64,000 bases of DNA from Roseiflexus sp. (GCA_025062325.1 JANXAL010000045.1:1-64000), one strand, 5' to 3'. Positions 34,425 through 43,693 are shown, counted from the first letter of the stretch. Made by a program: numbers and translations. Notes: generated from the sequence alone by a model not told the origin.

Positions 34425-34569
34425 TCACGCCTCTCGTCCACCGGAGACGGTGCAAGGTCTCTGCGGCACGCCTCGCTCCTGCCGGAGACAGTGCAGAACA
34501 ACGTCGCTACGGCGTATCTCGTGTCTGCCAGAGACAATTGCGGGGCAACGTCTCTTCTCGGGGCGCCTG
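34425..34569. repeat. GGAGACRGTGC-type repeats
   Basis: Three spaced copies of a GGAGAC or AGAGAC word followed by GTGC- or ATTGC-like sequence (34442, 34490 and 34529) between the echA-like gene and the MFS gene. They lead into the larger hairpin cluster. Confidence 0.5.
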
Positions 34570-34652
34570 GCGACGGCGCGGTGCGCCGTCGCTTCTGCGA
34601 CGCACCGCGCTGCAGAGGAGACGGTGTGCCGCACTGTCTCCTCTGCAGCGCG
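34570..34652. repeat. Cluster of three mutually exclusive hairpins
   Basis: Hairpin A: GCGACGGCGC with GCGCCGTCGC (34570-34592, loop GGT). Hairpin B: GCGCGGTGCG (34576-34585) with CGCACCGCGC (34601-34610). Hairpin C: 17-bp perfect arms CGCGCTGCAGAGGAGAC (34606-34622) and its complement (34636-34652), extended by a G-T and three more pairs to a 21-bp stem. A and B share bases, as do B and C. It lies 8 bases after the enoyl-CoA hydratase stop, where it could stabilise or end that transcript. Confidence 0.75.
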
Positions 34653-34660
34653 TCTTATGT

Positions 34661-35446
34661 CTACTTCCCCTTCCACGTCGGTTGACGTTTCTCGAGAAAC
34701 GCGGATGTTCCTTCCTTTGCGTCCTCGGTGGCCACAATCGAACCAAAGAGCGCCGCCTCGTACATACATCCCTCCGCCAGCGGCATGTCCAAACCACGAT
34801 TGATCGCCTGCTTGATGGCCGTAATCGCCAGCGGCGCTTTCGAGGCGATCTTCAGCGCCAGCGCGCGCGCCTCATCCATCAACGACGCTGCTGGCACGAC
34901 GCGCTCGACCAGACCGAGGCGCAGCGCCTCTTCCGCTGAGATCATGTCGCCGGTCATGCAGAGCAGGCGCGCCGCCCCCGGACCGATCAGGCGCGGCAGA
35001 CGCTGGGTGCCGCCCCAACCGGGAAAGATGCCAAGATTGATCTCCGGTTGACCGAGCATTGCGGTTTCGGCAGCGATGCGAATATCGCAATTCATCGCTA
35101 GTTCCAGCCCGCCGCCGAGCGCATACCCATTGATTGCCGCGATGATCGGCTTTGTCATCTGGTGCATGAACAGACCAAGCTCGTGAGCGGCTTCGCTGAA
35201 CCGTCGCGCGGCATCAGCGCTCGGCAACACCCGGATTTCGGTGATGTCGGCGCCAGCGGCGAATGCGCGGTCGCCAGCGCCGGTAATGATGGCGACTCGC
35301 TGCGATGCGTCAGTCTCGAACGCACGCAATGCCGCGAGAAGCTCGGCGATGGTCGCCTGATTAAGCGCATTGCGCACCCGTTCACGGTTGATCGTGATGA
35401 TCGTCAGCGGACCGTCGGCGGACACGAGGATGTTGTCGTAGGTCAT
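34661..35446 (-). CDS. Enoyl-CoA hydratase/isomerase family protein
   Basis: 261 residues of the crotonase family. Oxyanion-hole segments are GDRAFAAGADITEI and INGYALGGGLELAMNCDIRI; the two catalytic Glu positions lie in LGQPEINLGIFPGWGGTQRL (one Glu is clear). It hydrates 2-enoyl-CoA in beta-oxidation. First gene of the run leading to MFS, acyl-CoA dehydrogenase and etfBA. SD TAAGGAGG and an extended -10 lie upstream. Confidence 0.93.
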   Translation of the reverse strand: MTYDNILVSADGPLTIITINRERVRNALNQATIAELLAALRAFETDASQRVAIITGAGDRAFAAGADITEIRVLPSADAARRFSEAAHELGLFMHQMTKPIIAAINGYALGGGLELAMNCDIRIAAETAMLGQPEINLGIFPGWGGTQRLPRLIGPGAARLLCMTGDMISAEEALRLGLVERVVPAASLMDEARALALKIASKAPLAITAIKQAINRGLDMPLAEGCMYEAALFGSIVATEDAKEGTSAFLEKRQPTWKGK

Positions 35447-35486
35447 AGCGCATCCTCCTTATCTGCAGTACGTACAGGGCGAGCGT

Positions 35487-35495
35487 ATTATAACA
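35487..35495 (-). promoter_or_regulatory. Extended -10 promoter for the acyl-CoA oxidation run
   Basis: Minus-strand TGTTATAAT, 41 bases before the hydratase start. A GTACGTAC palindrome lies in the leader at 35469-35476. Confidence 0.6.
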
Positions 35496-36610
35496 GGCGA
35501 GAGGCGAGAGGCGCGAGAGATGAGGGGTTGCAGATAGAGACATTGCGTCGCAACATCTCCACAAGGCGTGAAGAGTTAGAGGAAGTGTGAAGGTTGAAGG
35601 CGGGAACGGTACAGACGGGAAGTTTGCGGGCACTGGCTAGGAACGCCTCCGACCCGTAAGGTCTCCATTGCGGATCACGCTCCGCAATGGAATGTCACCA
35701 GCGGAACAGCCTTCGGCTGAGGTTCGCAACGTAGCTTGACTTCGAGGATCTTGGGGTAAAGGCCGGACGAGCGCCCTGATGGACGCCTTCAGAGGGACAG
35801 CATTGAGGTGTGCGTCTCCATGGATTGCCCAAAACGGGGGTTCAGGGGTGGCCTCCGAGATGATGGTGAAATGATTCCGGCAGGCGCCAGCGTTTGGCGC
35901 CCAGCCACATTGTAGGGGCGCCCTGTGTAGGCGCCCTCATAAGTGTAACGTTTTGTGAGTGCGATGGATGTTTTCCGCATCCTGACGCCCTTTTCCCCTC
36001 ATCCCCCCGCCCTCTCCTCCCACCCTCACAAGTGCATTGATAGCAATGAATAAATGTTTTTCGCGTCCTGATGCCCTTTTCCCCCTTATCCCCCCACCCC
36101 CTTCTCTCACAAGGGGAGCAGGGGGTGGTTGCATATCTTGACGACCAGAACGGGCGATGCAATGGAAGGGGGTGACCAAAAAAATCTACACCTGTGAGCT
36201 TCTCCCACCAGGGGAGAAGGGGGAGATGGGGCGTTCTGATGCTCACAACGGGCAATGCAACCTAGGAGCGTGCTGGAAAAATCTACCCCGTGAGCCGTGG
36301 GCGCTCCGGAGGTAACGCGCATACTGCTCGCGCTTCCGCGAGAAGTGTAAACGGTCACGACAATGGCTCTCCGCGCGTGCGTGTAACGGCATTTGACGCA
36401 ATCGTGCACAATTCGACGAGATGCACTGCCGTTCAAACAAAGGTGTACAATCTACCATCGATGACTGGGCGCTGAAGAGTCTTTGCACCTTCGCGCCTTT
36501 GTGTGAACCGATTGGAACAGTGCTCGAGCGAACGGGGCGCGAAGAGGGCAAGCCATCATCAACAGCTTCGCGCTAAAGGTCTTTTCGCTTTTGTGCGAAC
36601 TTGTTTTGAA
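35496..36610. repeat. 1.1-kb gene-free spacer of mixed repeats
   Basis: No coding sequence is supported. Heptad GAGGCGA-type words (35498-35520) and GAAGGTTGAAGG words (35588-35602) come first. A perfect 11-bp hairpin, TCCATTGCGGA / TCCGCAATGGA, lies at 35664-35691. From about 35930 to 36300 are two or three sets of the dispersed composite repeat, inverted relative to 4440-4738. Near 36480-36605 are 'ccttcgcgcctttgtgtgaac' pieces like those near 815 and 54440. Confidence 0.7.
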
Positions 36611-36621
36611 AGGAGCACTCT

Positions 36622-37386
36622 ATGCACATCGCAGGAAACGGCGCCCTGATCACTGGCGGCGCTTCGGGGTTAGGAGCTGGGGTGGCGCGCCATCTGGCAG
36701 CGCTCGGCGCAACAGTGACGATTGTCGACGTCAACCGCGAGGCAGGTGTGGCGCTGGCAGCGGAACTCGGCGAACGGGCGCGCTTTGTTGCCGCCGATGT
36801 CACCGACGCCGAACAGATGCAGGCGGCGGTCGGAGCAGCCGCAAGCGACGGCAACCTGCGCATGCTCGTCTGCTGCGCAGGCATCGCCACGGCGGAGCGC
36901 ACCCTGGGCAAAGAGGGACCGCTGCCGCTCGACCGATTTACGCGCGTGATCGCAGTCAACCTGATCGGCACCTTCAACGCCATCCGGCTGGCTGCTGCAG
37001 TGATGGCAGGCAACACCCCTAACGATGACGGCGAGCGCGGCGTGATTGTCTGCACTGCCTCGATTGCAGCATTCGAGGGGCAGATCGGGCAGGCAGCGTA
37101 CAGCGCCTCGAAAGCGGGTGTGGTTGGTATGATACTGCCGCTGGCGCGCGAACTGGCGCGGCACGGGATTCGCGTCATCGGCATCGCTCCGGGAACCTTC
37201 GACACGCCGATGTTGGCGGGGTTGCCCGAGGCAGCGATTACGGCGCTGGCGCAGCAGGTTCCATTTCCGCCACGTCTCGGTCGACCGTCGGAGTTTGCTG
37301 CGCTGGTGCAACACATCGTCGAAAACCCGATGCTGAACGGCACAACCATCCGTCTCGACGGCGCGTTGCGCATGGGTCCGCGATAG
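36622..37386 (+). CDS. SDR, type II 3-hydroxyacyl-CoA dehydrogenase-like
   Basis: 254 residues. NAD site [20 protein letters not shown], Asp after the second strand (VTIVDVNRE) favouring NAD, and the catalytic Ser-Tyr-Lys in [20 protein letters not shown] and the following K. The [16 protein letters not shown] region is close to human HSD10-type hydroxyacyl-CoA dehydrogenases. It would catalyse the third beta-oxidation step, complementing the hydratase and dehydrogenase encoded divergently at 31.8-35.4 kb. Good SD AAAGGAG before the ATG. Confidence 0.88.
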   Translation: MHIAGNGALITGGASGLGAGVARHLAALGATVTIVDVNREAGVALAAELGERARFVAADVTDAEQMQAAVGAAASDGNLRMLVCCAGIATAERTLGKEGPLPLDRFTRVIAVNLIGTFNAIRLAAAVMAGNTPNDDGERGVIVCTASIAAFEGQIGQAAYSASKAGVVGMILPLARELARHGIRVIGIAPGTFDTPMLAGLPEAAITALAQQVPFPPRLGRPSEFAALVQHIVENPMLNGTTIRLDGALRMGPR

Positions 37387-37525
37387 CGCTATCACTGGTG
37401 GTCGGGCAGTGGCGAAATACCATTGAGTTGGAGCCGCACAGCGCTATTGGAGCGATGCACATGCGTAAATAAATGTCGGTGAAAGCCCCTAAACCGACCG
37501 ACACCATCTCGATACGAGGCGTGCG

Positions 37526-37790
37526 ATGCCTCCATCTCCTGAAGACCTCATCGCGCGGATTGAGCAGGCGCCAGCGATACTTCCTGCCGACAGCGAGGAA
37601 TATGCCGCGCTCGCAGCGCTGTGCGACCAGATTCCGCCAGGGGCGCGTCCGCACGATCGCCGGTCTGCCGATCAACGCGGTTCACGCTGCCTGCGACGCC
37701 AATATCGCCACCGAGCAGGTCATTGTCTATCCGCTGTCGGGCGATGCCGACATTCTGCCTGCAAGGTGCAGGTGCTACGTGTATGCTCAG
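37526..37790 (+). pseudogene. Unrecognised frameshifted gene remnant
   Basis: One frame reads MPPSPEDLIARIEQAPAILP and continues to about 37640; the sense then moves to another frame with RTIAGLPINAVHAACDANIA and YPLSGDADILPA. Together they look like a single small protein split by one frameshift. I do not recognise the family. It directly precedes the decayed vapBC genes. Confidence 0.35.
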
Positions 37791-37820
37791 AATAGATGCT
37801 TGCTCGCAGGGGAGAGCGTC

Positions 37821-38055
37821 ATGGATACCGCGAAGATCTTCAAGAACGGGACAGAGCCGGGTCGTCCGGTTGCCGAAAGAGTATCGGTTTCGCAGCGCCA
37901 GAGTGTGCTTGAAACGCATGGGAAATGCAGTCGTGCTTATTCCTGAGTATGACTCGTGGCAAACACTCATCGAGAGTTTGTCCATGTTTTCTGACAACTT
38001 CATGGCAGAGCGCAATCAACCGCCAACCCAACCACGCGAGGATCTGTTTGAATGA
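37821..38055 (+). pseudogene. vapB: VapB antitoxin with a one-base insertion
   Basis: The start MDTAKIFKNG is followed by an extra base near 37851; in the next frame the protein continues QSRVVRLPKEYRF, VCLKRMGNAVVLIPEYDSW and ends QPREDLFE. This is a SpoVT/AbrB-type VapB antitoxin, 77 residues if repaired. SD GGGGAGAG precedes the ATG. The stop overlaps the vapC start (ATGA). Confidence 0.7.
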
Positions 38056-38417
38056 GGTATCTGCTCGATACGAACATCTGCGTCCTCCTTATTCGGCAAA
38101 AGTCGCAGACCGTCTTACAGAAGCTCACGCAGCACCCCATCGCTGATATTGCCATCTCCGCGATTACAGTCGCCAACTGCAATACGGTGTTGCAAGGAGC
38201 GCGTACTGTCCAAAACTAAAAGGCGCTCGATTACTTCTCACTGCCCTTGACGATCTTGCCCTTTGATGAGCGGGCGCGGTCGCATACGGTGCGATGCGCG
38301 CCTCCCTCAAAGCGCAGAGAACGCCAATCGGAGCGCTTGATGCCTTGCTTGCCGCTCAGGCGGTCAGCTACAGGCTCATTTTCGTAGCCAAAGCAGTTCC
38401 GCCTGCCCACGTGGGAA
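38052..38417 (+). pseudogene. vapC: VapC PIN-domain toxin with several frameshifts
   Basis: It begins MRYLLDTNICVLLIRQKSQT, the PIN start with the first catalytic Asp, and runs in frame to about 38170. The sense then continues in other frames: ELQYG-like sequence, DYFSLPLTILPFDERAR near 38230-38280, and KAQRTPIGALDALLAAQAVS near 38303-38365, which holds a further catalytic Asp. At least three frame changes are needed, so the ribonuclease is dead. It is partner to the decayed vapB. Confidence 0.7.
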
Positions 38418-38652
38418 CAGCACGCATATATGCGCTCAGGGGCATCGCCATGCGCGGGGGCGCGCCAGCGGCGCGCCCCTATACGTCCTCGGACGCGCTA
38501 GCGGCGCGACCCGACTGGTTCCCCTCCCCCAGATGCACGACCATGCGCGAGGGCGCGCCAGCGGTGCTCCTCTACCTGCCACCTGCCCACGTTCAACGTA
38601 CAACGTTCGACACTCGGCGCGTATCGCTCCCATCTGCGCACGCGCGCTCAAA
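38418..38652. other. Gene-free spacer with a GC-rich hairpin
   Basis: No gene seen. A perfect 10-bp hairpin GGGGCGCGCC / GGCGCGCCCC with a 3-base loop lies at 38457-38479, and GGGCGCGCCAGCGGTGCTCC near 38551 is a partial copy. The words GCGCTAGCGGCGCG and GAGGGCGCGCCAGCGG also recur. Confidence 0.55.
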
Positions 38653-38673
38653 ATGGTGTATCATGTCATTAGT

Positions 38674-40698
38674 ATGACACACATGCTCCAACACGTCTCC
38701 GCGCCTGCAGACTATTGCGTACCAGATCAACTGCATACCCACATTACCCTGATCGAGGCGATTGGTCAGCCGCTAGTCATCACTGATCGATCTGGCATCA
38801 TCGTGTACTGGAACGGCGCGGCGGAAACCGCCTTCGGCTGGCGTTGGGACGAGATGATCGGCCGGTCAGTCGTGTCCCTATCAGATCGTCCCAGTTGGCG
38901 GCGCAGACTGTCGCGTGCGCTGGATGCAGTTGTGCGCACTGGTCAGTGGCATGGCGAACTGCTCGTCGAGCGCAGGGACGGAACCAAGGCGGCGGTGCTG
39001 GTCAACGCTCGTCTCTGGCGCAGCGAGCCGGAGGATGCAGAGTTCATCATCGGCATCGCTACCGATCTCAGTCAGCAAAAGCGCATTGAAGCGCGTCTAC
39101 GTCGCCGTCTAGCAGTTCAGCGGCAGCAAACTGCCGAGCTGCATCAGCGTTTGAAGCAGCAACTGACCGATGTGCGCTTAGCGAACCACATGTTGAGTAA
39201 GGAAATCGCCGAGCGCATCAGCGCCGAGCAAAAACTGCGGTTCCACGCCACGCTACTGGCTGCCGTCAGTCAGGCCGTTATTGCAACGAACCTCTCGCGC
39301 GAAATCATCTACTGGAGCCGATCAGCAGAGCGCATCTTCGGCTGGAGTGAAGCTGAAATGATCGGTCGCCACGTCTATGATCTGGTGGCGGAACCAAAGG
39401 ATGATGCACTGATTGCAGAGATGCGTGCGACTATCGCCGCTGGTCGCACGTGGGAAGGTGAGCTTACCCTGGTACGACGTGACGGAACAACGTTTCCTGC
39501 GTTTGTGACGGTTGCAGCGATCTATGATGAGCAGCAGCGTCGGAGTGGCGCCATTGGCATCGTCAGCGATATGACTGAGCGCAAACGTGATCGTCAAGCG
39601 CTGGCGGATGCTAACGCACGCCTTCAGGAAATGAATGCCGACCTGCGCTTGAGCCGCGACCTGCTGCACACCATCGTTGATAATCTCGATGATGCACTGG
39701 CATTGATTGATGATCACGGCAGCATCCAGGCAGCCAACCGCCAGTTCGCCCGCCTTTTTGACATGCCGCCAGACGCGCTTCCTGGCAAACCATGCAGCGA
39801 GATTTGCCCGGCGATTGCGCCAATTGTGTCACGCACCCTGTCGAGCGGGCTCAAAGCTTCGGGGCGAGTGCAGGTGCAGCGTCCATCAGGTGCGACGGTC
39901 ATTCTGGATATTCACAGCATCCCTCTGAGCGACGCCGATGAGTCACGGCGCGTGGTGCTGCGCCTGGTGGATGTCACCGAACGTCTGCAACTTGAGGCGA
40001 TCATGCGCCAGAATGAGCGACTGGCGACGAGCAGCCGTCTGGCAGCGATTGTCGCGCACGAGATCAACACACCATTGCAGTCGATCCAGAATTACCTGTA
40101 CCTGTTGCATTCTCAGGGATCCGAGCAGTCGTCAGAGTTTCTCAGTCTGGTCAGCGATGAGATCTGTCGCGTGTCAGGATTGCTGCGCCGTCTGCTCGAT
40201 CTCCACCGTCCCAGCGATGGATCGACCGAACTGATCGATTGCAATACGTTAATCGAGCGAGTGCTTTTGTTGCTCAGCAGCACCCTGGCAAGCAATGGCA
40301 TCCGCGTGGAACTATCTCTAGCGCCTCATTTGCCGCGGGTGTCGGGGCAGCGCGATGCACTGACGCAGGTATTGCTCAACTTGCTGATGAACGCCGTCGA
40401 TGCTATGCCATACGGCGGAGTTCTGCGCCTCACAACACGCTTTGTAGGCGAGACTGCCAACCGATCGCTGGCTTCCTGCGTACAGGTTATTGTCGAAGAC
40501 ACGGGACCGGGGATTCCAGCCGATCTGCAAGAACGCATTTTTGACCCGTTCTTCACTACAAAGCCGCACGGATCAGGATTGGGTCTGGCCGTCAGTCGCC
40601 AGATTGTCGAGCAGCATGGTGGAACGCTATGCGTGCAGAGCATTCCCGGCAACGGCGCTGCGTTCATTGTCACACTCCCGGTGACAGATGAAGCGTAA
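38674..40698 (+). CDS. PAS-domain sensor histidine kinase
   Basis: About 674 residues. Three PAS domains: ~20-145 (IEAIGQPLVITDRSGIIVYW), ~195-320 (AVIATNLSREIIYWSRSAER) and ~335-455 (DNLDDALALIDDHGSIQAAN). The H-box is AAIVAHEINTPLQSIQNYLY (His ~475) and the ATPase has VLLNLLMNAVDAM, VEDTGPGIPADL and GSGLGLAVSRQIVEQHGG. No membrane helix, so it is a cytosolic sensor; redox, oxygen or light-related ligands are possible via PAS but no cofactor residue is evident. Alternative starts lie at 38653 and 38683. No ribosome site is clear; a TATCAT box ends 9 bases before the ATG. The partner regulator follows. Confidence 0.9.
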   Translation: MTHMLQHVSAPADYCVPDQLHTHITLIEAIGQPLVITDRSGIIVYWNGAAETAFGWRWDEMIGRSVVSLSDRPSWRRRLSRALDAVVRTGQWHGELLVERRDGTKAAVLVNARLWRSEPEDAEFIIGIATDLSQQKRIEARLRRRLAVQRQQTAELHQRLKQQLTDVRLANHMLSKEIAERISAEQKLRFHATLLAAVSQAVIATNLSREIIYWSRSAERIFGWSEAEMIGRHVYDLVAEPKDDALIAEMRATIAAGRTWEGELTLVRRDGTTFPAFVTVAAIYDEQQRRSGAIGIVSDMTERKRDRQALADANARLQEMNADLRLSRDLLHTIVDNLDDALALIDDHGSIQAANRQFARLFDMPPDALPGKPCSEICPAIAPIVSRTLSSGLKASGRVQVQRPSGATVILDIHSIPLSDADESRRVVLRLVDVTERLQLEAIMRQNERLATSSRLAAIVAHEINTPLQSIQNYLYLLHSQGSEQSSEFLSLVSDEICRVSGLLRRLLDLHRPSDGSTELIDCNTLIERVLLLLSSTLASNGIRVELSLAPHLPRVSGQRDALTQVLLNLLMNAVDAMPYGGVLRLTTRFVGETANRSLASCVQVIVEDTGPGIPADLQERIFDPFFTTKPHGSGLGLAVSRQIVEQHGGTLCVQSIPGNGAAFIVTLPVTDEA

Positions 40699-40782
40699 CG
40701 GGCAATGCGTGTCAGGAGCAGGCGTTCATCATCGATAGCATATGCAGCGAGAAACGCAGCCATCTGAAAGAGCGATGTCACG

Positions 40783-41568
40783 ATGCGCGGGCACGGTCGA
40801 GTTCTCCTTGTCGAAGACGACCACGCGGCGCTCATGTCGCTGCGCCGCATTCTGGAAAGCGCTGGCTATCACGTCACAGCCATTGCCGATGGTGAAACGG
40901 CATGTCAGCACTTGAAGGAGATTGGTAGTGACACATACGATGTCGTGCTTACCGATCTGCGGATGAACAATGTCAACGGCCTAGATGTGCTGCGTGCGGC
41001 GCGACGGTTGCCAGATCCGCCAGAAGTCGTCCTCTTGACAGGCTATGGCACGCTTGGCACCGCCATTGAAGCGTTGCGCGCCGGCGTCTACGACTATCTG
41101 CTCAAACCCTGCAAGCCAGACGAACTTCTGCGTTCTATCGAGGGAGCCATGCAGCGTCGTTACGATTCTGCGCTGCACCGCGCAGTTCTGCGCGAACAGG
41201 CGCGCAACGCTGCATCAGACGAACATCTCATTGAACAGGTGCGCTATCTGCGTGTGGGGGACCTGTTGATTGATCGCTTCCACCGGCGGGTTATCTTCAG
41301 AAATAGGGTCATCCAGGTTACGCCGACTGAGTATGAATTGTTGTGTTGTCTGGCTGAAGCGCACGGTCAGGTGCTTACGTTTCGGGAAATCGTACGGCGC
41401 GTCTATCTTGATGCCCATGCCATTTCCGATGACGAAGCTCAACAACTTCTCAAAACCCACATTCATAATCTACGGCATAAGATCGATCCTGCCTACATCA
41501 TCAATGTTCGGGGTGTAGGGTATCGGTTGATTGATCCGCAAACGTTGCATCACCATTCGGAACGCTGA
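40783..41568 (+). CDS. OmpR-type response regulator
   Basis: 261 residues. The receiver has Asp12-Asp13 (LLVEDDH), phosphoacceptor Asp58 in VVLTDLRMNNVNG, Thr in LLTGYGT and Lys in YDYLLKPCKP. The C-terminal winged helix is typical of OmpR/PhoB, with VTPTEYELLCCLAEAHGQVL, THIHNLRHKID and NVRGVGYRL. It should be phosphorylated by the kinase encoded 84 bases upstream and bind DNA. Target genes cannot be named. Confidence 0.93.
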   Translation: MRGHGRVLLVEDDHAALMSLRRILESAGYHVTAIADGETACQHLKEIGSDTYDVVLTDLRMNNVNGLDVLRAARRLPDPPEVVLLTGYGTLGTAIEALRAGVYDYLLKPCKPDELLRSIEGAMQRRYDSALHRAVLREQARNAASDEHLIEQVRYLRVGDLLIDRFHRRVIFRNRVIQVTPTEYELLCCLAEAHGQVLTFREIVRRVYLDAHAISDDEAQQLLKTHIHNLRHKIDPAYIINVRGVGYRLIDPQTLHHHSER

Positions 41569-41711
41569 GTGAACTGTCCTTTGCACTATGGCGCTACACC
41601 GGAAACGACGCCTGACCATCAGGCATTTGCACGCACTCTTAGCTTCGCGCACAATGCTCATCGCTTATCACTCGTCACACGTACCACTTGTCATCAGTAT
41701 GAGAGGTATCT

Positions 41712-42293
41712 GTGCCTCGTGTAATGCGCTCCGATGACTGGGACCGTCTATTTGCGCCGAACGCGCCGAAGCGCGGCGGTCCGCTGCGCGCGTTGATCAA
41801 CCTCGTGCTGTTCGCTCTTTTGCTTGGAGCGCTGGCTGTAGGCGGGAGCTGGCTGGTGAGCGAGCGCCAGCGGCAGGCGGAACGACTCGCTGCAACGGCA
41901 ACTGCCTATGTCGCCACGGTCGTGCCGCAACGGACCCGCGTCGCTGGCGCCACACAAACTGTAGCAGCTCAGGGAACAGCAACACGTATTGCGTTACGCA
42001 CCGCCACGGCGCAGGCGGCAGCCAGTCCAACCAGCATGCCCGAGCCGGGCATTGGAAGCGGCGAGGTCGTGAGGGGCGGCAACCTGCGCCGGGAGCCGCG
42101 CATTGCACCAGAGACCGTCATCGGACTCATCTATCCGGGCGACCGGATCACATTCCTGGAACGTCGCACCATTGGCGGGCAGGTATGGTTTCGGATCCGG
42201 ATCGATCAACCGGCAGCCAACCGATCGGGGGAAGGCGTCCCTGCTGGGACGGTAGGATGGGCATCGGCGCTTCTGCTCTCAACGCCTCCCTGA
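41712..42293 (+). CDS. Membrane-anchored protein with SH3-like C-terminal domain
   Basis: 193 residues. A short cytosolic start is followed by one membrane helix (LINLVLFALLLGALAVGGSW, ~28-48), an Ala/Thr-rich stalk (55-110) and a C-terminal domain with GGNLRREPRIAPETVIGLIY and VWFRIRIDQ then GTVGWASALLL, the pattern of bacterial SH3 (SH3b) domains. It probably binds cell-wall or surface polymers. The GTG start has GAGAGG 6 bases upstream; ATG at 41724 is an alternative. Confidence 0.7.
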   Translation: MPRVMRSDDWDRLFAPNAPKRGGPLRALINLVLFALLLGALAVGGSWLVSERQRQAERLAATATAYVATVVPQRTRVAGATQTVAAQGTATRIALRTATAQAAASPTSMPEPGIGSGEVVRGGNLRREPRIAPETVIGLIYPGDRITFLERRTIGGQVWFRIRIDQPAANRSGEGVPAGTVGWASALLLSTPP

Positions 42294-42535
42294 TACGAGA
42301 ACGTATATCTGTTACGTATCTGTGCATCCCTATCCTAACCCTTGACAGGTCTAGATTTTTTGGGGAACGACAGAGGTTTGCCGTGTCCTGAGGACCTTTT
42401 TTCCCCTCATCCCCCCGCCCTCTTCCTCACACGTGTAGCATTTTGAGGTGCGATGGATGTTTGCCGCGTCCTGACGCCCAAAACGGGCGATGCAAGGCGC
42501 AGGCTTGTCAGAAAAGACCATACCCTTGAGCCATC
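42294..42535. repeat. Dispersed composite repeat between convergent genes
   Basis: One set of the composite repeat in inverted orientation (42345-42535): 'ttttttcccctcatccccccgccctc', GGTGCGATGGATGTTTGCCG, 'gcgtcctgacgcccaaaacgggcgatgc'. Nothing coding. Confidence 0.65.
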
Positions 42536-43693
42536 CTACCCGCCGCGACTCACATCACGCGCCATCTGTGCGCGGCGCGCTTCCCGCTGGCGCTCCAGGT
42601 ACGATAGGACCGCGTAGGCTTCAGAAATGTCCTCAATGCTTACCAACCCTAGGTAGATCTCTCCTTCATACACGGCAACAACGCGCGTGCCATGCGCACT
42701 CATCACCTGACGCACCTCATCAAGGGTTGCGCTCGATGGGACACGCACAAACTCACGCTGCATAATGCCAGTAACATAGAGATCGCGGGTGTCGCTTGCC
42801 AGCGCGCGCAGCACATCTTCGCGCGTGACGATGCCAATCAGTCGATTGCCCTGCATGACGGCGAAATCGGGCTGGTAGCTAGTCAAAATATAATCAACCA
42901 CCTTGCTCACGCGGTCGCCGATGTCGAGCGTGAGTGCGTGGCGATTATACGCATCGCCAACACGCATGGTTTCAAGCATCGTGCGCGCCTGTCCCTCAGC
43001 ATTCTCCTGCCCGGCGCCAAGAAAGATGAACACTGCGACTAGCGCCAGCAAGAAGTTTCCGCTCACAATCCCCAGAATGCCAAGGACAACAGCGATCCCC
43101 TGACCGAGGAGCGTGGCAATGCGCGTGGCGCGGCGAAAGCCAATGATCATTGCCAGCACAGAGCGTAGAATGCGCCCGCCATCGAGTGGAAACGCCGGGA
43201 TCATGTTGAAGAGCACGAGCATAACATTGGCCTGCAACAACCACAGCGTCAAACCCTGAATCGACGGCGCCGGAAACGCCCCACGCCCAATCTCCAGAGT
43301 CTCAAGATCAAAAACCCCGAACACAAGCGCCGTTCCAGCCACTAGCAGCAGTACGGCAGCAATGATGACATTCACCAGTGGTCCAGCAGCGGCGATGACC
43401 AGTTCGTGCCATGCCCTCGATGGGTTTCGCCCTAGCAACGCCAGGCCGCCAAGCGGCAGCAGAATGATCTCACGCACCGGGATGCCAAAAGCGCGCGCCG
43501 CAATGCCATGCCCTAATTCATGCAGTGTGACGCAGAGAAAGAGCAGCAGGATCAACAAGGCGCCAAACGCTGCGCCGACTGCGCCATACGACGCTCCGCC
43601 AGCAATCGCACCAAGAATAACGATCAAAAAGAATGTCAGGTGAATCTTGATATCGATGCCGGCGACCTGGGCAATTCGAAATGACCATCCCAT
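42536..43693 (-). CDS. Site-2 protease (M50 family) with paired CBS domains
   Basis: 385 residues. The zinc site His58-Glu59-x-x-His62 lies in TLHELGHGIAARAFG, and the third ligand in NMIPAFPLDGGRILRS. Six or so membrane helices fill residues 15-235, and two CBS motifs occupy 240-365 (ILTSYQPDFAVMQGNRLIGI, then MSAHGTRVVAVYEGEIYLGL). It cleaves membrane-bound proteins within the membrane, probably under control of an adenine nucleotide sensed by the CBS pair. Targets unknown. Confidence 0.92.
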   Translation of the reverse strand: MGWSFRIAQVAGIDIKIHLTFFLIVILGAIAGGASYGAVGAAFGALLILLLFLCVTLHELGHGIAARAFGIPVREIILLPLGGLALLGRNPSRAWHELVIAAAGPLVNVIIAAVLLLVAGTALVFGVFDLETLEIGRGAFPAPSIQGLTLWLLQANVMLVLFNMIPAFPLDGGRILRSVLAMIIGFRRATRIATLLGQGIAVVLGILGIVSGNFLLALVAVFIFLGAGQENAEGQARTMLETMRVGDAYNRHALTLDIGDRVSKVVDYILTSYQPDFAVMQGNRLIGIVTREDVLRALASDTRDLYVTGIMQREFVRVPSSATLDEVRQVMSAHGTRVVAVYEGEIYLGLVSIEDISEAYAVLSYLERQREARRAQMARDVSRGG

